From Ceratorhiza oryzae-sativae (Eukaryota > Basidiomycota > Agaricomycetes > Cantharellales > Ceratobasidiaceae), in assembly GCA_030998015.1 (NCBI GenBank), contig JARWMV010000136.1, forward strand, positions 1-37,537: a stretch of DNA of 37,537 bases, in the 5' to 3' direction. The notes under the pieces were generated by a model. The model was not told the DNA's origin and ran no database searches. It was given only the letters and a program-made list of their open reading frames with translations. The number at the start of each line of letters is the position of its first letter. The first letter of the stretch is position 1. Shown piece by piece: positions 25,075 to 36,353 of this stretch. Position numbers and translations under genes: made by a program.

Positions 25075-25324
25075 ATTCAGGCTCCAATAGATCGATATAG
25101 TACTGCTCTTTTTCCAGAAGTATTGATCTAGCTTCTGTAGATGTTAGTCCGTCTACATTAACTACTTCCAATATTTCTAAAGTAAAGTTTATATAACCAT
25201 ATTTCAGAAGAGATCTGTACAAAATACTTTCTCCTCGTTTTAACTCTCTTAAAGATCGTTCAGAGTTAAAATACTCTTTAATTCGTCTATTAAGATCTAT
25301 TGAAGAACCAACATAAGTTTTATT

Positions 25325-25489
25325 ACCCGTGCACGCCTGCGAACGCCTTGGCTTGCCAAGGCGGCCCTGGCGTGCGCGCGGCTCGCCGCGAACGCGGCCT
25401 CGTTAACAATGCCCACGGGTCGTTGACCCTCCGCTTTAGCGGCTGAAATCTTGGGTTACACCTAAGATTTTAGCCGATAGAGCGGGGGC
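25325..25489 (-). repeat. Family B long subtype, mirror of B3
   Basis: 165 bp, ATT duplications on this strand. Confidence 0.9.
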
Positions 25490-25905
25490 ATTATTCGAAG
25501 AATTAATCCATCTATAAATGCCGGATTTTCCATTTAGGGATTTTAATACATCAGAAGTAGAAACCTCGGCTAAATTAAATAGTTGAGTTTCAACCCCAGT
25601 GCTACTTGAGCTATATCTGACATGTTGAGTTGTTGAAAATTTTAATTTGATGTAAAACATTATATATTTATTGAAAAGTGAAAACACGAGTTATTTTGTT
25701 CTGATTATTTTATATCTAAAACTCAAAACTGTCCCCAATTTTCGGAATCGAAATTTGGTTCATCTGCTGCTCGCATAAGCATAGCCCCCATATCTATTCG
25801 TGGTCTTATCAGACCTACTTTAGACTGAAGGTATAATATTCTATACAAAACGGCATGTTTCCTAGATAAAGATTGAATCTCTACCGAAAACTTCAGAACG
25901 ATACT

Positions 25906-26077
25906 CCGCCGGCGTTAGAGGGAATCCTAAAGATTCCCTCGTAGAAAATGACGACCGTTCGTCATTTTCAGCCGGCGGCTAAATATCGATATTATGCCGC
26001 GCACTAGCAATCGCAAACGGTTGCGATTGCTCACGTTGGTTGGTGGGACAAGTCCCACCAGCAACTAACGCGCGCGG
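25906..26077 (-). repeat. Family A element, mirror of A10
   Basis: 172 bp, ACT/AGT flanks. Confidence 0.92.
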
Positions 26078-26232
26078 AGTAAGCCTCGTAACTATGATTA
26101 GTTTCAAGCAAATGTGAAATTTGATATACAAAATCACAATACATGAATTACTATTTCTTTTATTTATCTTTTGTGCAACACTTGTTCATTTTAAATATCT
26201 CAACGGTGGCTAATTAATAATTGAAAATTTAT

Positions 26233-26430
26233 AACTTTTATCTATTGTGCGACGGCTATTCCATAATATACCGCCGGATCATTATGCCCTACTTTCGTAT
26301 CTGGTTGACTTATGGGTCTCTCAGTTAAGCATGCTGGTCAAGCCAAAAGCTAACGCTAGAGTTAACAAGAGTTATACTTTATCTTTAAAAAGTTCCGTCG
26401 AACTCTTAGAGAATGTTTTAATATTCTCAC
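26233..26430 (-). rRNA. rnl: Large-subunit rRNA exon (domain V), right copy
   Basis: Mirror of 13715-13912. The ORF on the opposite strand here is only a shadow of the rRNA. Confidence 0.88.
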
Positions 26431-26505
26431 GACTATCAAATATACTTAATTCATATTAAATAATTTATTGTTGTATAGAATAACTATATCTTGAAAAACG
26501 ATGAT

Positions 26506-26798
26506 TTATGTTATACCCAATTTGTAGTACATTGAAGGATGCAAATGTGGAAGTATTAATTCTTTTAATCTGCTCAAAGATTCCTTTTTAATCCCTGCCA
26601 AGACGTGCGCTAAAGCGCAGTTGCCAGGCAGGGCCAGTAAATAGAATATTTATTATCTAAATGTATTTTTTGCACAGTACAATTTAAGCCAAATTTATTA
26701 GTTAATAAATTCTTTAAATATTCTACTTCTGATAGAGTAAAATTATTAGTTGCTATTCTCACACCATATTGTGTGTAACCTCCATCATCGCTTATAAG
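26506..26798 (-). pseudogene. LAGLIDADG C-terminal half, right copy
   Basis: Mirror of 13347-13639. Confidence 0.75.
26593..26633. repeat. F5 hairpin, mirror of 13512
   Basis: 41 bp, within the LAGLIDADG remnant. Confidence 0.8.
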
Positions 26799-26950
26799 CT
26801 ACATAGAAGAAAAAGTACCCAGGATTTTCAGGGTAACCATAATATCATCCGGGCCTCGAACAGCCTTCGACCTTCCAGAACTTAACATGACCTTCCTCTG
26901 GATCTAATGATCTGGAAGAGGGGTTTTATTCTATTTTAAAGAGATTTCAT

Positions 26951-27103
26951 ACCCCCGCTTAGGGTCAACCAGCATTGTATTTATATATAAATACATGCTG
27001 TTGACCCGAGGGGTAATGGATATCGAGGCCGCGTTCGCGGCGAGCCGCGCGCACGCCAGGGCCGCCTTGGCTTAAGCCAAGGCGTTCGCAGGCGTGCACG
27101 GGT
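26951..27103 (+). repeat. Family B element, mirror of B2
   Basis: 153 bp with CAT duplications. Confidence 0.9.
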
Positions 27104-27238
27104 CATATAAATTTTGGAAAATTTTTTTTGATTTTATGTATCTATGGATTGTAGGACAACTTGTTTTTAGACTCATAGCAGCTTTTCTTATGGAACTATA
27201 TTCTTTAATCTCATTTGTTTTAATATTAACAACAACTG

Positions 27239-27499
27239 ACCCCCAAACATGTGCAGCTACGCTGCATTGTTTGGGGGGCAGTAGCCCCCCAATAATGTAA
27301 TGGCCCTCCCAATACGTTGGCCCGTAGGGCCCAAAACCACCGTGAAGGTGTTTCCAAAAACACCTTTACGGTGGTTTTGGGCCTTACAGGCTTGGTAACG
27401 CATTGGGAGGTCATTGTAATCATTGGGGGTAGCCCCCCAATAATGCAATGCAATCATTGGGGGGTAGCCCCCCAATAATGCATTGCAATCATTGGGGGT
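27239..27499. repeat. F1 tandem array, mirror of 12646
   Basis: 261 bp, flanks CAACTG on this strand. Confidence 0.85.
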
Positions 27500-27770
27500 C
27501 AACTGTTTTTAGTGCAAGCCCTGTAAAATCGGAGCTTGAATTTGTAGTCCAAGCTTCTTGCACAGATATAGGCTCGACATAGCTGTTAGGCGTCAATCTT
27601 TTTAAACTTTCTATCTGATTGTTAAAAGAATTTGTTGTTTCCCCGGTTCTTAATATTCGTACCCAAAATCTATTTCTGTAAAGGTCGGTAATACTACTTA
27701 TTGATTTATCTCTAAGAGAATTATCCAGTTTGACTAAACTTTTAGTATCTAATTTTGTAGATTCGCTAGC

Positions 27771-27942
27771 CCGCCGGCGTTAGAGGGAATCCTAAAGATT
27801 CCCTCGTAGAAAATGACGACCGTTCGTCATTTTCAGCCGGCGGCTAAATATCGATATTATGCCGCGCACTAGCAATCGCAAACGGTTGCGATTGCTCACG
27901 TTGGTTGGTGGGACAAGTCCCACCAGCAACTAACGCGCGCGG
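27771..27942 (-). repeat. Family A element, mirror of A9
   Basis: 172 bp within gene C. Confidence 0.92.
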
Positions 27943-28235
27943 AGAATCAAAAGTTTGTGCAATTTTTGTATTATTATCGAATACAATTACTTTATAACCT
28001 TTTTCTAAATTAATTTTGGCCAGATGAGATTGAAGTAGTTCTAAAGTTTCCTTTGAAAATTTTTTCCGTGGTACCGTTCTCATTTTTTCTAGAGTTTCTT
28101 CAGTGTGCTTATATCCTAATGAAGAATAAGCTTTTTTTAATATGTTGTACTCAGGGTTTAAAAAATCAATATAGTGTTGTTCTCGAGATACGACATCCTT
28201 TGAATCACAATATTCTAGTATGTCCAATTTAAAAA

Positions 28236-28492
28236 CCGTCGCGCTGGGACCGCCCGAATGGATGCCCGTAGACCCCCAATGATGCAATTAGGGGCCACTT
28301 AAAATAGCAAAGCTATTTTAGAGGCCCCGTAATTGCTTCATTTGGGGGGTGGATGCCCCCCAAACAATGCAGCGTAGCTGCACATGTTTGGGGGGCACTA
28401 GGGCCCAAAACCAGACTCGGTCATCGCAGATGTCCGGCAGGGGTTAGTCAAAGACTAACCCGCTTACCGTCCCCAGCGCGGCCGGCTCGAGG
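28236..28492 (-). repeat. Family D element with nested F1, mirror of D1
   Basis: 257 bp; the nested F1 lies at about 28272-28395. Confidence 0.82.
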
Positions 28493-28792
28493 GTTAGATA
28501 AACCATTTTTCAGTAAAGCAGAACTTATGATACTTTTGGATTTTGTAGTTATTTTTTGCAAAAGAATATTAGAAAAATAAGTTACAAATCTTTTAGCCAA
28601 GTTTGTTGAGCTTCCGATATATTTGAACCCTGTAAGATTATTTGTCAAACAGTAGATACCTGATTTTTGGTTATTTTCCAAGAAAATTTGTTTTTTTTGG
28701 TTTTGCAGATCAGAATAAGATACTCCGCTCCCTGGATCTCTAGAGATCCAGGAGGCGGGATTAACAGTATTTAAATTATTTGTATTTTTCAT

Positions 28793-29479
28793 TGAAATTT
28801 TTGTAGAGTGAAAACACGAGTTATTTTGTAATTGAATATCCTATATTGCCTTACCTCGACTGTGGACGCCTTTAGTCGACCACAGGCTCGGTCGCCGAGT
28901 CTGCGGTCGGGCATTCGCTAGACCACAGACGAGACAAGGATTCAGCCTTATAGGACTCAAAACTTTCCCCAAAATTCGGAATCCACGAAATTTTGGATCA
29001 TCTGCTGCCCTGTTTTACCGTCTCGTGTCAACATAGTTGACCGGACGGTAAAACTGCCCAACCCTGACAAAAACCCGGTTAGACCGGGGGACTATATCGA
29101 GTCCATGATTGCAATTCCAGGGTTGTTGAAATGTTTTAACCCTCGTCTATATAGATCTGGGCGACAAGTCGGCATGGGGTAATACTATTTCCACTTCAGA
29201 GACCTCAGAAAGAAACCTTTAGTAAAGGTTAGCCTCGTAACTAAGATTAGGTTCAATTAGCTTGGTATGGTTCCCCGTAAAGGGTCAATTACAAAAATTG
29301 GCCAACCCAGTAAAATTGAATTCCTATTTCTTTTATAACTTCCCTCATCACATAAAAATGGGATAATAAACCCCCACACTTCGGTCGTGTTCACATTTCT
29401 CTACTTTTGCAGAGTATCTTTGCAACAAGAGTAATTTTTAATTGACAACAGTACTCCTGTGTAACCCTGTCGTCTACTG
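28793..29479 (-). other. Intronic region before gene C, right copy
   Basis: Mirror of 10666-11352. Confidence 0.5.
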
Positions 29480-29596
29480 CCCCCCAAACATGTGCAGCTA
29501 CGCTGCATTGTTTGAGGGGCATCCGCCCCCCAATAAGGTAATGGCCCCCCCCAATACGTTTGTGACGCATTGGGAGGCCATTGCCTTGTTGGGGGT
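29480..29596. repeat. F1 composite hairpin, mirror of 10549
   Basis: 117 bp, CTACTG on one side and CTACAG on the other. Confidence 0.82.
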
Positions 29597-29817
29597 CTAC
29601 AGGGAACCCGGCAATATGGTAGAACAATCGAGGCGGTTTATAAGTTCCAAAGACTCTGAAGATATTTACCTTTTTTACTTTTTCCCAAATAAGATTTTAT
29701 ACCAAAAAAATCATGTAAGACTTTAATTAAATTTTCATTATCTATTTTTGAGTAAAAACAAGTATTTAATACTAACTTTCCATTGTAAAAATGTCCATTC
29801 GTTTAGATCCAAATGGC

Positions 29818-29989
29818 CCGCCGGCGTTAGAGGGAATCTGAAAGATTCCCTCGTAGAAAATGACGACCGTTCGTCATTTTCAGCCGGCGGCTAAATATCG
29901 ATATTATGCCGCGCACTAGCAATCGCAAACGGTTGCGATTGCTCACGTTGGTTGGTGGGACAAGTCCCACCAGCAACTAACGCGCGCGG
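29818..29989 (-). repeat. Family A element, mirror of A8
   Basis: 172 bp with the variant loop. Confidence 0.92.
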
Positions 29990-30071
29990 GCAGTAATATA
30001 ATTTTCTAGAGTTTGGGGTACTATTTTTTTCCCATTTTTGTAGAAAGATGAATATAACCAATAAAGACTAC

Positions 30072-30243
30072 CCGCCGGCGTTAGAGGGAATCCTAAAGAT
30101 TCCCTCGTAGAAAATGACGACCGTTCGTCATTTTCAGCCGGCGGCTAAATATCGATATTATGCCGCGCACTAGCAATCGCAAACGGTTGCGATTGCTCAC
30201 GTTGGTTGGTGGGACAAGTCCCACCAGCAACTAACGCGCGCGG
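30072..30243 (-). repeat. Family A element, mirror of A7
   Basis: 172 bp. Confidence 0.92.
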
Positions 30244-30521
30244 AGTGTTAAATTCATAACCGTAATATTCTCTATCAACACCTTTAATAGTTCTAATATA
30301 TTTTCTAGGTTCAAGTTTGCTACAGTAGCCTCTAGCTAGAAAGAATTCGTATAAACTAAATAAATAATCTTTATGTATTATACTTTGTTTAATTGAAAAA
30401 CGAGGGGTTTATATGGCAAGCATTAGTATTAAACTCCATAGAGTTAAATGTTGCCAACCTTCCTGGCCTGAGTCCTGAAAACAGTAAATAGGAGGGGTTA
30501 CTAAACTTGAAAATAAAAAAA

Positions 30522-31160
30522 TTAAAGACCTATTTTATAAAGCATTGATGGTGGAAGAATGTCCTTTAACATATTTTGTAAAACTGGGAGTGATTTAGAG
30601 GAGATTTTAATTGCATAGCCACTATATTGTTTTTGAACGGTACATTTTAAACCGAATTTGCTAGTTAAAGCATCAGCTAAAAGTTTAACCTCTGACAATT
30701 TGAAACTATTTGTTGCTAATGTCAATGTTCGACCTTTTTTATCCAAACCTCCATCATCAGCTATCCAATAGCATATACCCAAAGGTGTTAAAAGATCCCC
30801 TATATTCGCAGGCACTTTTTTTACCCCATTAATATAAAATAGTTCGTATAGCTCGTTAAAGCAAGGTAAAGCAAAAGTAGAAAAACGTATTTTACCATGT
30901 TCTTTACCAGATCTTTTATCAAACACGTGGTAGATTAAAGGTTTCTGCGAACCATAAGATTTAAATAATTCGTACAAGTGAAGAAGGTATTCTTTGTGAA
31001 CAAGACCTTGTCCAAAACAACATCGAACACTTGTAGTTGAATTTGATCTTTTTTGCATAAAAAGGTCACCCAATATAAGACCGACAAGAATATCCTTCAA
31101 TTGGTCAGTTAAACTAAATTGTAATCGTTCTGCTCTAGTTAAATAATTTTTTCTTTGCAT
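30522..31160 (-). CDS. LAGLIDADG homing endonuclease, intact, right copy
   Basis: Identical 212-codon gene to 8985-9623. Both copies are open. Confidence 0.9.
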   Translation of the reverse strand: MQRKNYLTRAERLQFSLTDQLKDILVGLILGDLFMQKRSNSTTSVRCCFGQGLVHKEYLLHLYELFKSYGSQKPLIYHVFDKRSGKEHGKIRFSTFALPCFNELYELFYINGVKKVPANIGDLLTPLGICYWIADDGGLDKKGRTLTLATNSFKLSEVKLLADALTSKFGLKCTVQKQYSGYAIKISSKSLPVLQNMLKDILPPSMLYKIGL

Positions 31161-31465
31161 AAATGTTAATTAAGAATATTTATAAGACTTCCATTTTAAA
31201 GGTATATCATATTAAAGATTAATATAATCACATCCTCTATGAATATTAAACTTATGTATTTTTTTATTTCTTAAGGAAATTGTGTTTAAATATATTGAGA
31301 ATACATAGCCTAATACCATAAGACGAAACCTAGGGCCTTTTCTTCAATTATTATAATTAGGGGAATACCTGGGGCATGGCTTCCAGTTGGAGACTAGTAG
31401 GAAGCCCAGGGGTAACTGGGCGCCCCACCCAACAGGGCGAATGCCATAATTCGATTCCACAGTAG

Positions 31466-31609
31466 ACCCCCAATGATTGCAATGGCCCTCCCAATACGTT
31501 GGCCCGTAGGGCCCGCCTTACAGGCTTGGTAACGCATTGGGAGGTCATTGCATTATTGGGGGGCTACTGCCCCCCAAACAATGCAGCGTAGCTGCACATG
31601 TTTGGGGGT
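31466..31609. repeat. F1 composite, mirror of 8534
   Basis: 144 bp, CAGTAG flanks on this strand. Confidence 0.85.
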
Positions 31610-31699
31610 CAGTAGTAATATATTAAGAAAAGGGTAAGGAAGTGGAGTATGGTTTAAAATTATTTGTGAGGGTTAAATTTGTTAACCTCTTCTTTTATG

Positions 31700-31852
31700 A
31701 CCCGTGCACGCCTGCGAACGCCTTGGCTTAAGCCAAGGCGGCCCTGGCGTGCGCGCGGCTCGCCGCGAACGCGGCCTCGATATCCATTACCCCTCGGGTC
31801 AACAGCATGTATTTATATATAAATACAATGCTGGTTGACCCTAAGCGGGGGT
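31700..31852 (-). repeat. Family B element, mirror of B1
   Basis: 153 bp with ATG duplications on this strand. Confidence 0.9.
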
Positions 31853-32066
31853 ATGAAATTTCCACAAAAATTAAACATACCATAAATTAGTACTCCTTCT
31901 TTAACTGAATAAATTTAGCAATAATTATACTTGACAGTATTAGATGTAGTCAATGAAATTAGTCAACATCTAACAGGTCCCTGATGCGGCATGTTAATGC
32001 TGCATCAGTATATTCGATTAGGCACCCCTGCGCTCCCGCCAATGTTTCACTGGCGGAAGCGCTGCC

Positions 32067-32543
32067 AACTCCTTCTCCGCTCCGATTTACTGCATAGCCG
32101 GCTCCAAGAAGTAGACCTATTAAAACTGCTATAACATCTTCGTTATGGGGACCTATACGGTTAACAGCTCTACATGAATTATGAAAAGATCTTTTTTGTG
32201 CTCTTAATCTATTTTGTTTATTCCCATTTTTTGAAAATTGAATAATTGTAGAATTATCATTTCTATAAAAAAACTCCCGAGCGTAGATCGCGCCTTAGCG
32301 CGGCCCACGCTCGGGCAGCGCCTAACGATCGGGATGATTTCCGCATGTTTGGGGGGCAGTAGGGAAATCGACGCCCGATCGTTGGGGGAATAAAGAAATA
32401 AGAAAAAATCAAAACAACGGATTGACATATTCACAAATAATACTTACAATAAAAAATTTAATAGTACATGATATATCATGTAATTGTAACAAGATTTTGT
32501 TTATTTTATTATTTATATTTGATTTTAGGCCAAATATTTGGTG
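32067..32543 (-). pseudogene. LAGLIDADG N-terminal part fused to cox2 micro-exon, right copy
   Basis: Mirror of 7600-8076, with the same GAGYA motif variant. Confidence 0.75.
32276..32383. repeat. Double hairpin, mirror of 7760
   Basis: 108 bp. Confidence 0.75.
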
Positions 32544-32582
32544 ACCTGCTACTTTAATAGTCATAGTTGGTGAAATTACTTC
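32544..32582 (-). CDS. cox2: cox2 micro-exon, right copy
   Basis: EVISPTMTIKVAG, identical to 7561-7599. Confidence 0.82.
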
Positions 32583-33280
32583 CGCACTAACTTAAGCACC
32601 CTGAATTGAATAAGACCTTATCTACACTAGACACTAAAGTGAATAGTTCCACTTCACACTTTTCCATTACCAAAGTGTTCGTAAGGTCAATAAGTCAGTA
32701 AGTACTACATCATGTTAGTTGGATTTTGTCTTAAATATTTTTTTGAACTACTCAATTAAACACTACTTTAGCAGCATTGTATAATGTACATTATACATGC
32801 TGTCATAATCCTTATCTACCGTCTACTCAGTTGTATTTCCACCACCTGAGTAGCCATTTGGTAATTGCCCCCCCCCAACATGCTGTAAGGCATTGGGGGT
32901 CAATTGCTTTTTCTTTGACTATTATACCAGGTAAGGAATAGACTAAACATAGTAATGTAAAAAATATCTATTTACGTAAAATCTCTGAGGGGAAAATAGC
33001 CAAAAAAGGGAGGGGTTCAATTTTTTGGTCGTAGTTTACCCCTGCAAGTAATAATATAACAATATTTTCAATTTTCACTTAAATAAATAAGTACGATAAA
33101 TATTATTTTATTGTGTATTCACAATAAAGGCCTATGTCGCGGTGACACAGACCAATTATCTCCTTGCATACAGTAAATTTTAAGCTTGACTCAGTAAAAT
33201 TTTAAAATGATAGTATTTATAATTATACTCTAAAATCTGGCAGGAGCAAATTGACCAAAACATTCAAGTTAACCAAAAAC
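32583..33280 (-). other. 3' part of cox2 intron, right copy
   Basis: Mirror of 6863-7560, with a solo F1 hairpin at 32868-32900. Confidence 0.6.
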
Positions 33281-33610
33281 CTATAAACCAAACTTGTAGT
33301 GCATGCTTGGATGCACATGAGGAATAACCAAAGATCTAAAAAGTGGCATAGATTTTGATTTTATGTAAATCATAGGTTTATTAGAATGGTTTTGCACTGA
33401 AACTGCTAAACCAAAATTATAGTGTAAAATGGCAGCCAATTTGTAAACTTCCTTATACTCGAAACCTTCAGTGTGAAGATAAAACCCAGAAACTGCGTTA
33501 GCACCATCATCAGCGGCCCAAAAAGCTAAAGCTCGAGGTGTTAATTCACTGATAATGTCGTCTTTTATTACTTTGACCCATTTGCCTTCTTCTTTAATGT
33601 AAAATAGGTC

Positions 33611-33782
33611 CCGCCGGCGTTAGAGGGAATCCTAAAGATTCCCTCGTAGAAAATGACGACCGTTCGTCATTTTCAGCCGGCGGCTAAATATCGATATTAT
33701 GCCGCGCACTAGCAATCGCAAACGGTTGCGATTGCTCACGTTGGTTGGTGGGACAAGTCCCACCAGCAACTAACGCGCGCGG
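33611..33782 (-). repeat. Family A element, mirror of A6
   Basis: 172 bp. Confidence 0.92.
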
Positions 33783-34076
33783 CATTAAAAAAAGAATAAC
33801 TTCGCGTTCGTATTCTTAAATTGTAACAGAGAGTTTGGTTTCTTAGAGAAACCCCAAAGTCAGGCACTCTTTCACAAAGATGTGATAAATATGAAAATAC
33901 AAACCAAACATATTCAAATCTTTGAATGGTTTGTGTGAATCTAAAACTAGGATTTTTAGAAGTGTGGGAGACAAACAATGTACCGTCACCGAGAAGGTGT
34001 CCGACTAATTGTTCTCTTGTTGGATAATCCAGTTTAGTTATATTTCTTGAATGAGGGTTGAGACGAATTCCTACTG

Positions 34077-34192
34077 CCCCCCAAACATGTGCAGCTACGC
34101 TGCATTGTTTGAGGGGCATCCGCCCCCCAATAAGGTAATGGCCCCCCCAATACGTTTGTGACGCATTGGGAGGCCATTGCCTTGTTGGGGGT
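34077..34192. repeat. F1 composite, mirror of 5954
   Basis: 116 bp, CTACTG flanks on this strand. Confidence 0.85.
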
Positions 34193-34331
34193 CTACTGTG
34201 GAGTAAACAGGCCCGAACAGTGTAAGGCTTTTACAATCAGTCTGCATTTTTACTATAGATTTGCCATTGGCGTCAATTGAAGCCACTAAGGTTACAGAGT
34301 AAAATAAAAATTCAACATGATACTGGTTATA

Positions 34332-34421
34332 ATCAAGCATGTATAATAATTTGAAACTAGGGAATGCGATAGCTATTAAAACTAAAGCCGGAGTAATAGT
34401 CCAGATTAACTCTATAAGCGT
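34332..34421 (-). CDS. cox2: cox2 exon, transmembrane region, right copy
   Basis: Identical to 5725-5814; the outer border is equally approximate. Confidence 0.85.
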
Positions 34422-34789
34422 CTTTGCCCCAAGTTATCCATCCGACAACATTGTCGTGCTATCTAGAAAAAACTAGGCAAGGGATCCCCCGGAAATTGTT
34501 AAAAACTTTTAACTGTCGCAGGGGCTTGCAAGATAGCAATTCATCTTTTGTTCTGGCAGTATTAAAGCCATGCACAATACTTAATAAGTTGTTAAGCAAA
34601 TACCGTGCATTTAATGGCCCGGCTAGAGTGCCAGGCCGGTTACCCAGTATTATAAATGTGGGTTAAACAAAAGGGAAAGTCGGGGTGATTTGATAGTTGG
34701 AAAAAACTTAAGGAACTTAGTGAAATTGATTGAGAGTTCACCCGGAACACCTGACGTTGTCCGGCAGACGCCCGGTCCAGTGACCACCT
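34422..34789 (-). other. Intron 3' part before cox2 exon, right copy
   Basis: Mirror of 5357-5724. An 80-codon ORF on the opposite strand shows no family features and is not taken as a gene. Confidence 0.45.
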
Positions 34790-35058
34790 CCGCCGGCGTT
34801 AGAGGGAATCCTCAGATGAGGTAGCCTTGACCATGAGTCTCATGGTCCAGGCTACCTCCCATGACGCCTTAGGTGTTGTCAATTAGAATAATTGCAACAC
34901 CTAAGGGGTCAAGATTCCCTCGTAGAAAATGACGACCGTTCGTCATTTTCAGCCGGCGGCTAAATATCGATATTATGCCGCGCACTAGCAATCGCAAACG
35001 GTTGCGATTGCTCACGTTGGTTGGTGGGACAAGTCCCACCAGCAACTAACGCGCGCGG
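34790..35058 (-). repeat. Family A element with two nested hairpins, mirror of A5
   Basis: 269 bp. Confidence 0.9.
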
Positions 35059-35094
35059 AGGTGGAACTGGTCATGGGTAAACAACAATCCCAGC

Positions 35095-35994
35095 TTAATT
35101 TTCTAACAATGAATTAGTAAATTTGTATTTCCCATCTATTCGAGAAATTAATTTACCTGATTTTAAATATCTTGAAACATAACTATGGCTTTTGTTTAAA
35201 TATTTACCAGCTTCTCTAAACGAAAAAAATTGTTTTACTAAACAATATTTTTCAGTAGAGCAATCGGAGCATAAAGCGTATAAACATATTGGACTTCCAT
35301 TAGAGGCAGAAATTGCATTTTTTGTTTCAATATCTAGAACTCTACCTAATCTGGCATTTCTCATTAATTCCTTAGATTGATCGGTATGTTTTTTACCAAA
35401 CATAGAATTATTGGATCCAGAATGGCTAATACTCATTAGAATTTTTGTTTCTTCTGAGGGAATTTTCCCTTTTCGTAGATCGCTTAAATACTGTTTAAAT
35501 TCTTCAGTTCGAGGAATGCCAATTGTAGAACCCGCTACTTTTGCTATATTGTAATCAGGTTTTAATAAATCAAGATAATACTGCTCTCTTTCTAATAATT
35601 CAGAAACTTCGCAATATTCTAATATTTCTAAAGTGAAATTAGAATAACCGTATTTAATTAAAGCTCTAGAAATAATTGTATTATTTTTACCCCTTAATAA
35701 AGCTGATAACAGATAATAAGAATACAATCGAGCTCTGAGATTTTTAGCACTTCCTATGTAAAAACTCCCACTCAATTTATTGGTAAATCTATAAATGCCT
35801 GGTTTATTTTTGTTTTCATTCAAAATTAACAGTTTCATAGTATATGCATCCTCATAAAATTTTACAGGTTTTACTTCTGCAGTATTAATTTCATTGTCAG
35901 TAAAATTAGTTGTGGCTTCTTGAGTAGAATAATTTCTAATTCCGGTTTTTGACAACAGGCTATTTGAATGTAAAGATAGCTTTTTAAATGTCAT
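35095..35994 (-). CDS. GIY-YIG homing endonuclease (gene B), intact
   Basis: 299 codons with no inserted element. Domains in order: N-terminal leader (RNYSTQEATTNF, KPVKFYEDAY), GIY-YIG core PGIYRFTNKLSGSFYIGSA (about residues 66-84), NLRARLYSYY with the catalytic-type Arg, YGYSNFTLEILEYCE with the metal-binding Glu, REQYYLDLLKPDYNI, NUMOD3 repeats (GIPRTEEFKQYLSDLRKG, NSMFGKKHTDQSKELM) and a NUMOD1-like helix (FSFREAGKYLNKSHSYVSR). It is the only uninterrupted GIY-YIG gene in the window and the best candidate for an active nuclease of this class. It precedes the group I intron 3' region before cox2. An origin from the same ancestor as gene A is clear from collinear domains. Confidence 0.92.
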   Translation of the reverse strand: MTFKKLSLHSNSLLSKTGIRNYSTQEATTNFTDNEINTAEVKPVKFYEDAYTMKLLILNENKNKPGIYRFTNKLSGSFYIGSAKNLRARLYSYYLLSALLRGKNNTIISRALIKYGYSNFTLEILEYCEVSELLEREQYYLDLLKPDYNIAKVAGSTIGIPRTEEFKQYLSDLRKGKIPSEETKILMSISHSGSNNSMFGKKHTDQSKELMRNARLGRVLDIETKNAISASNGSPICLYALCSDCSTEKYCLVKQFFSFREAGKYLNKSHSYVSRYLKSGKLISRIDGKYKFTNSLLEN

Positions 35995-36070
35995 CCCACA
36001 ATTAGTCGTGACCGCGGTAGATAGGCCACGGCCGTTGTGAGTATCGCAACGGCCGTAGCTAGCGGGGGTT

Positions 36071-36298
36071 GACTATATCTTACACTATTAAAAACATATA
36101 ACCTTAGCTAGGTAAAGTTATAAATCATGAACATACCATGGGTTTTGCCATTAACCTTAAAATAGTGTTTTCACGTATAGTCGATGAGGAATTGATTTAT
36201 ATTTTATATACCCAAACTCCTGCTGATTAATTTATAAATTCAACTTTTAGATTTTTACTACATTAGTACTTAAAGTAATATAAATTTTCCAGCAATTA
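36071..36298 (-). ncRNA. Group I intron core, right copy
   Basis: Mirror of 3844-4070 with one additional A in a run (aaaaa versus aaaa). Confidence 0.75.
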
Positions 36299-36353
36299 GT
36301 GAAATTTATCATGCGTTTAGGGCTTTCTATAAAAATTATAGGGAAAGCCTAAA

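Larger units (their letters stand above)
24319..25660 (-). pseudogene. GIY-YIG gene D, right copy
   Basis: Mirror of 14485-15826 with the same two insertions. Confidence 0.8.
23909..26232 (-). other. rnl group I intron, right copy
   Basis: Mirror of 13913-16236, with the leader, gene D and the core. Confidence 0.8.
26931..28792 (-). pseudogene. GIY-YIG gene C, right copy
   Basis: Mirror of 11353-13214, same four interrupting elements and no new differences noticed. Confidence 0.8.
29638..30402 (-). pseudogene. LAGLIDADG C-terminal part of the split gene, right copy
   Basis: Mirror of 9743-10507. The TAA in place of the second catalytic motif is present in both arms, so it is not a read error confined to one. 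Confidence 0.75.
30403..32066 (-). mobile_element. LAGLIDADG-bearing insertion, right copy
   Basis: Mirror of 8077-9742. One TG dinucleotide fewer in the leader (gaggatgtgatt versus gaggatgtgtgatt); the second cassette at 18530 agrees with this shorter form. Confidence 0.65.
33281..34331 (-). pseudogene. LAGLIDADG endonuclease in cox2 intron, right copy
   Basis: Mirror of 5815-6862 but three bases longer (LHYNFG). Interrupted by the same F1 and family A elements. Confidence 0.82.
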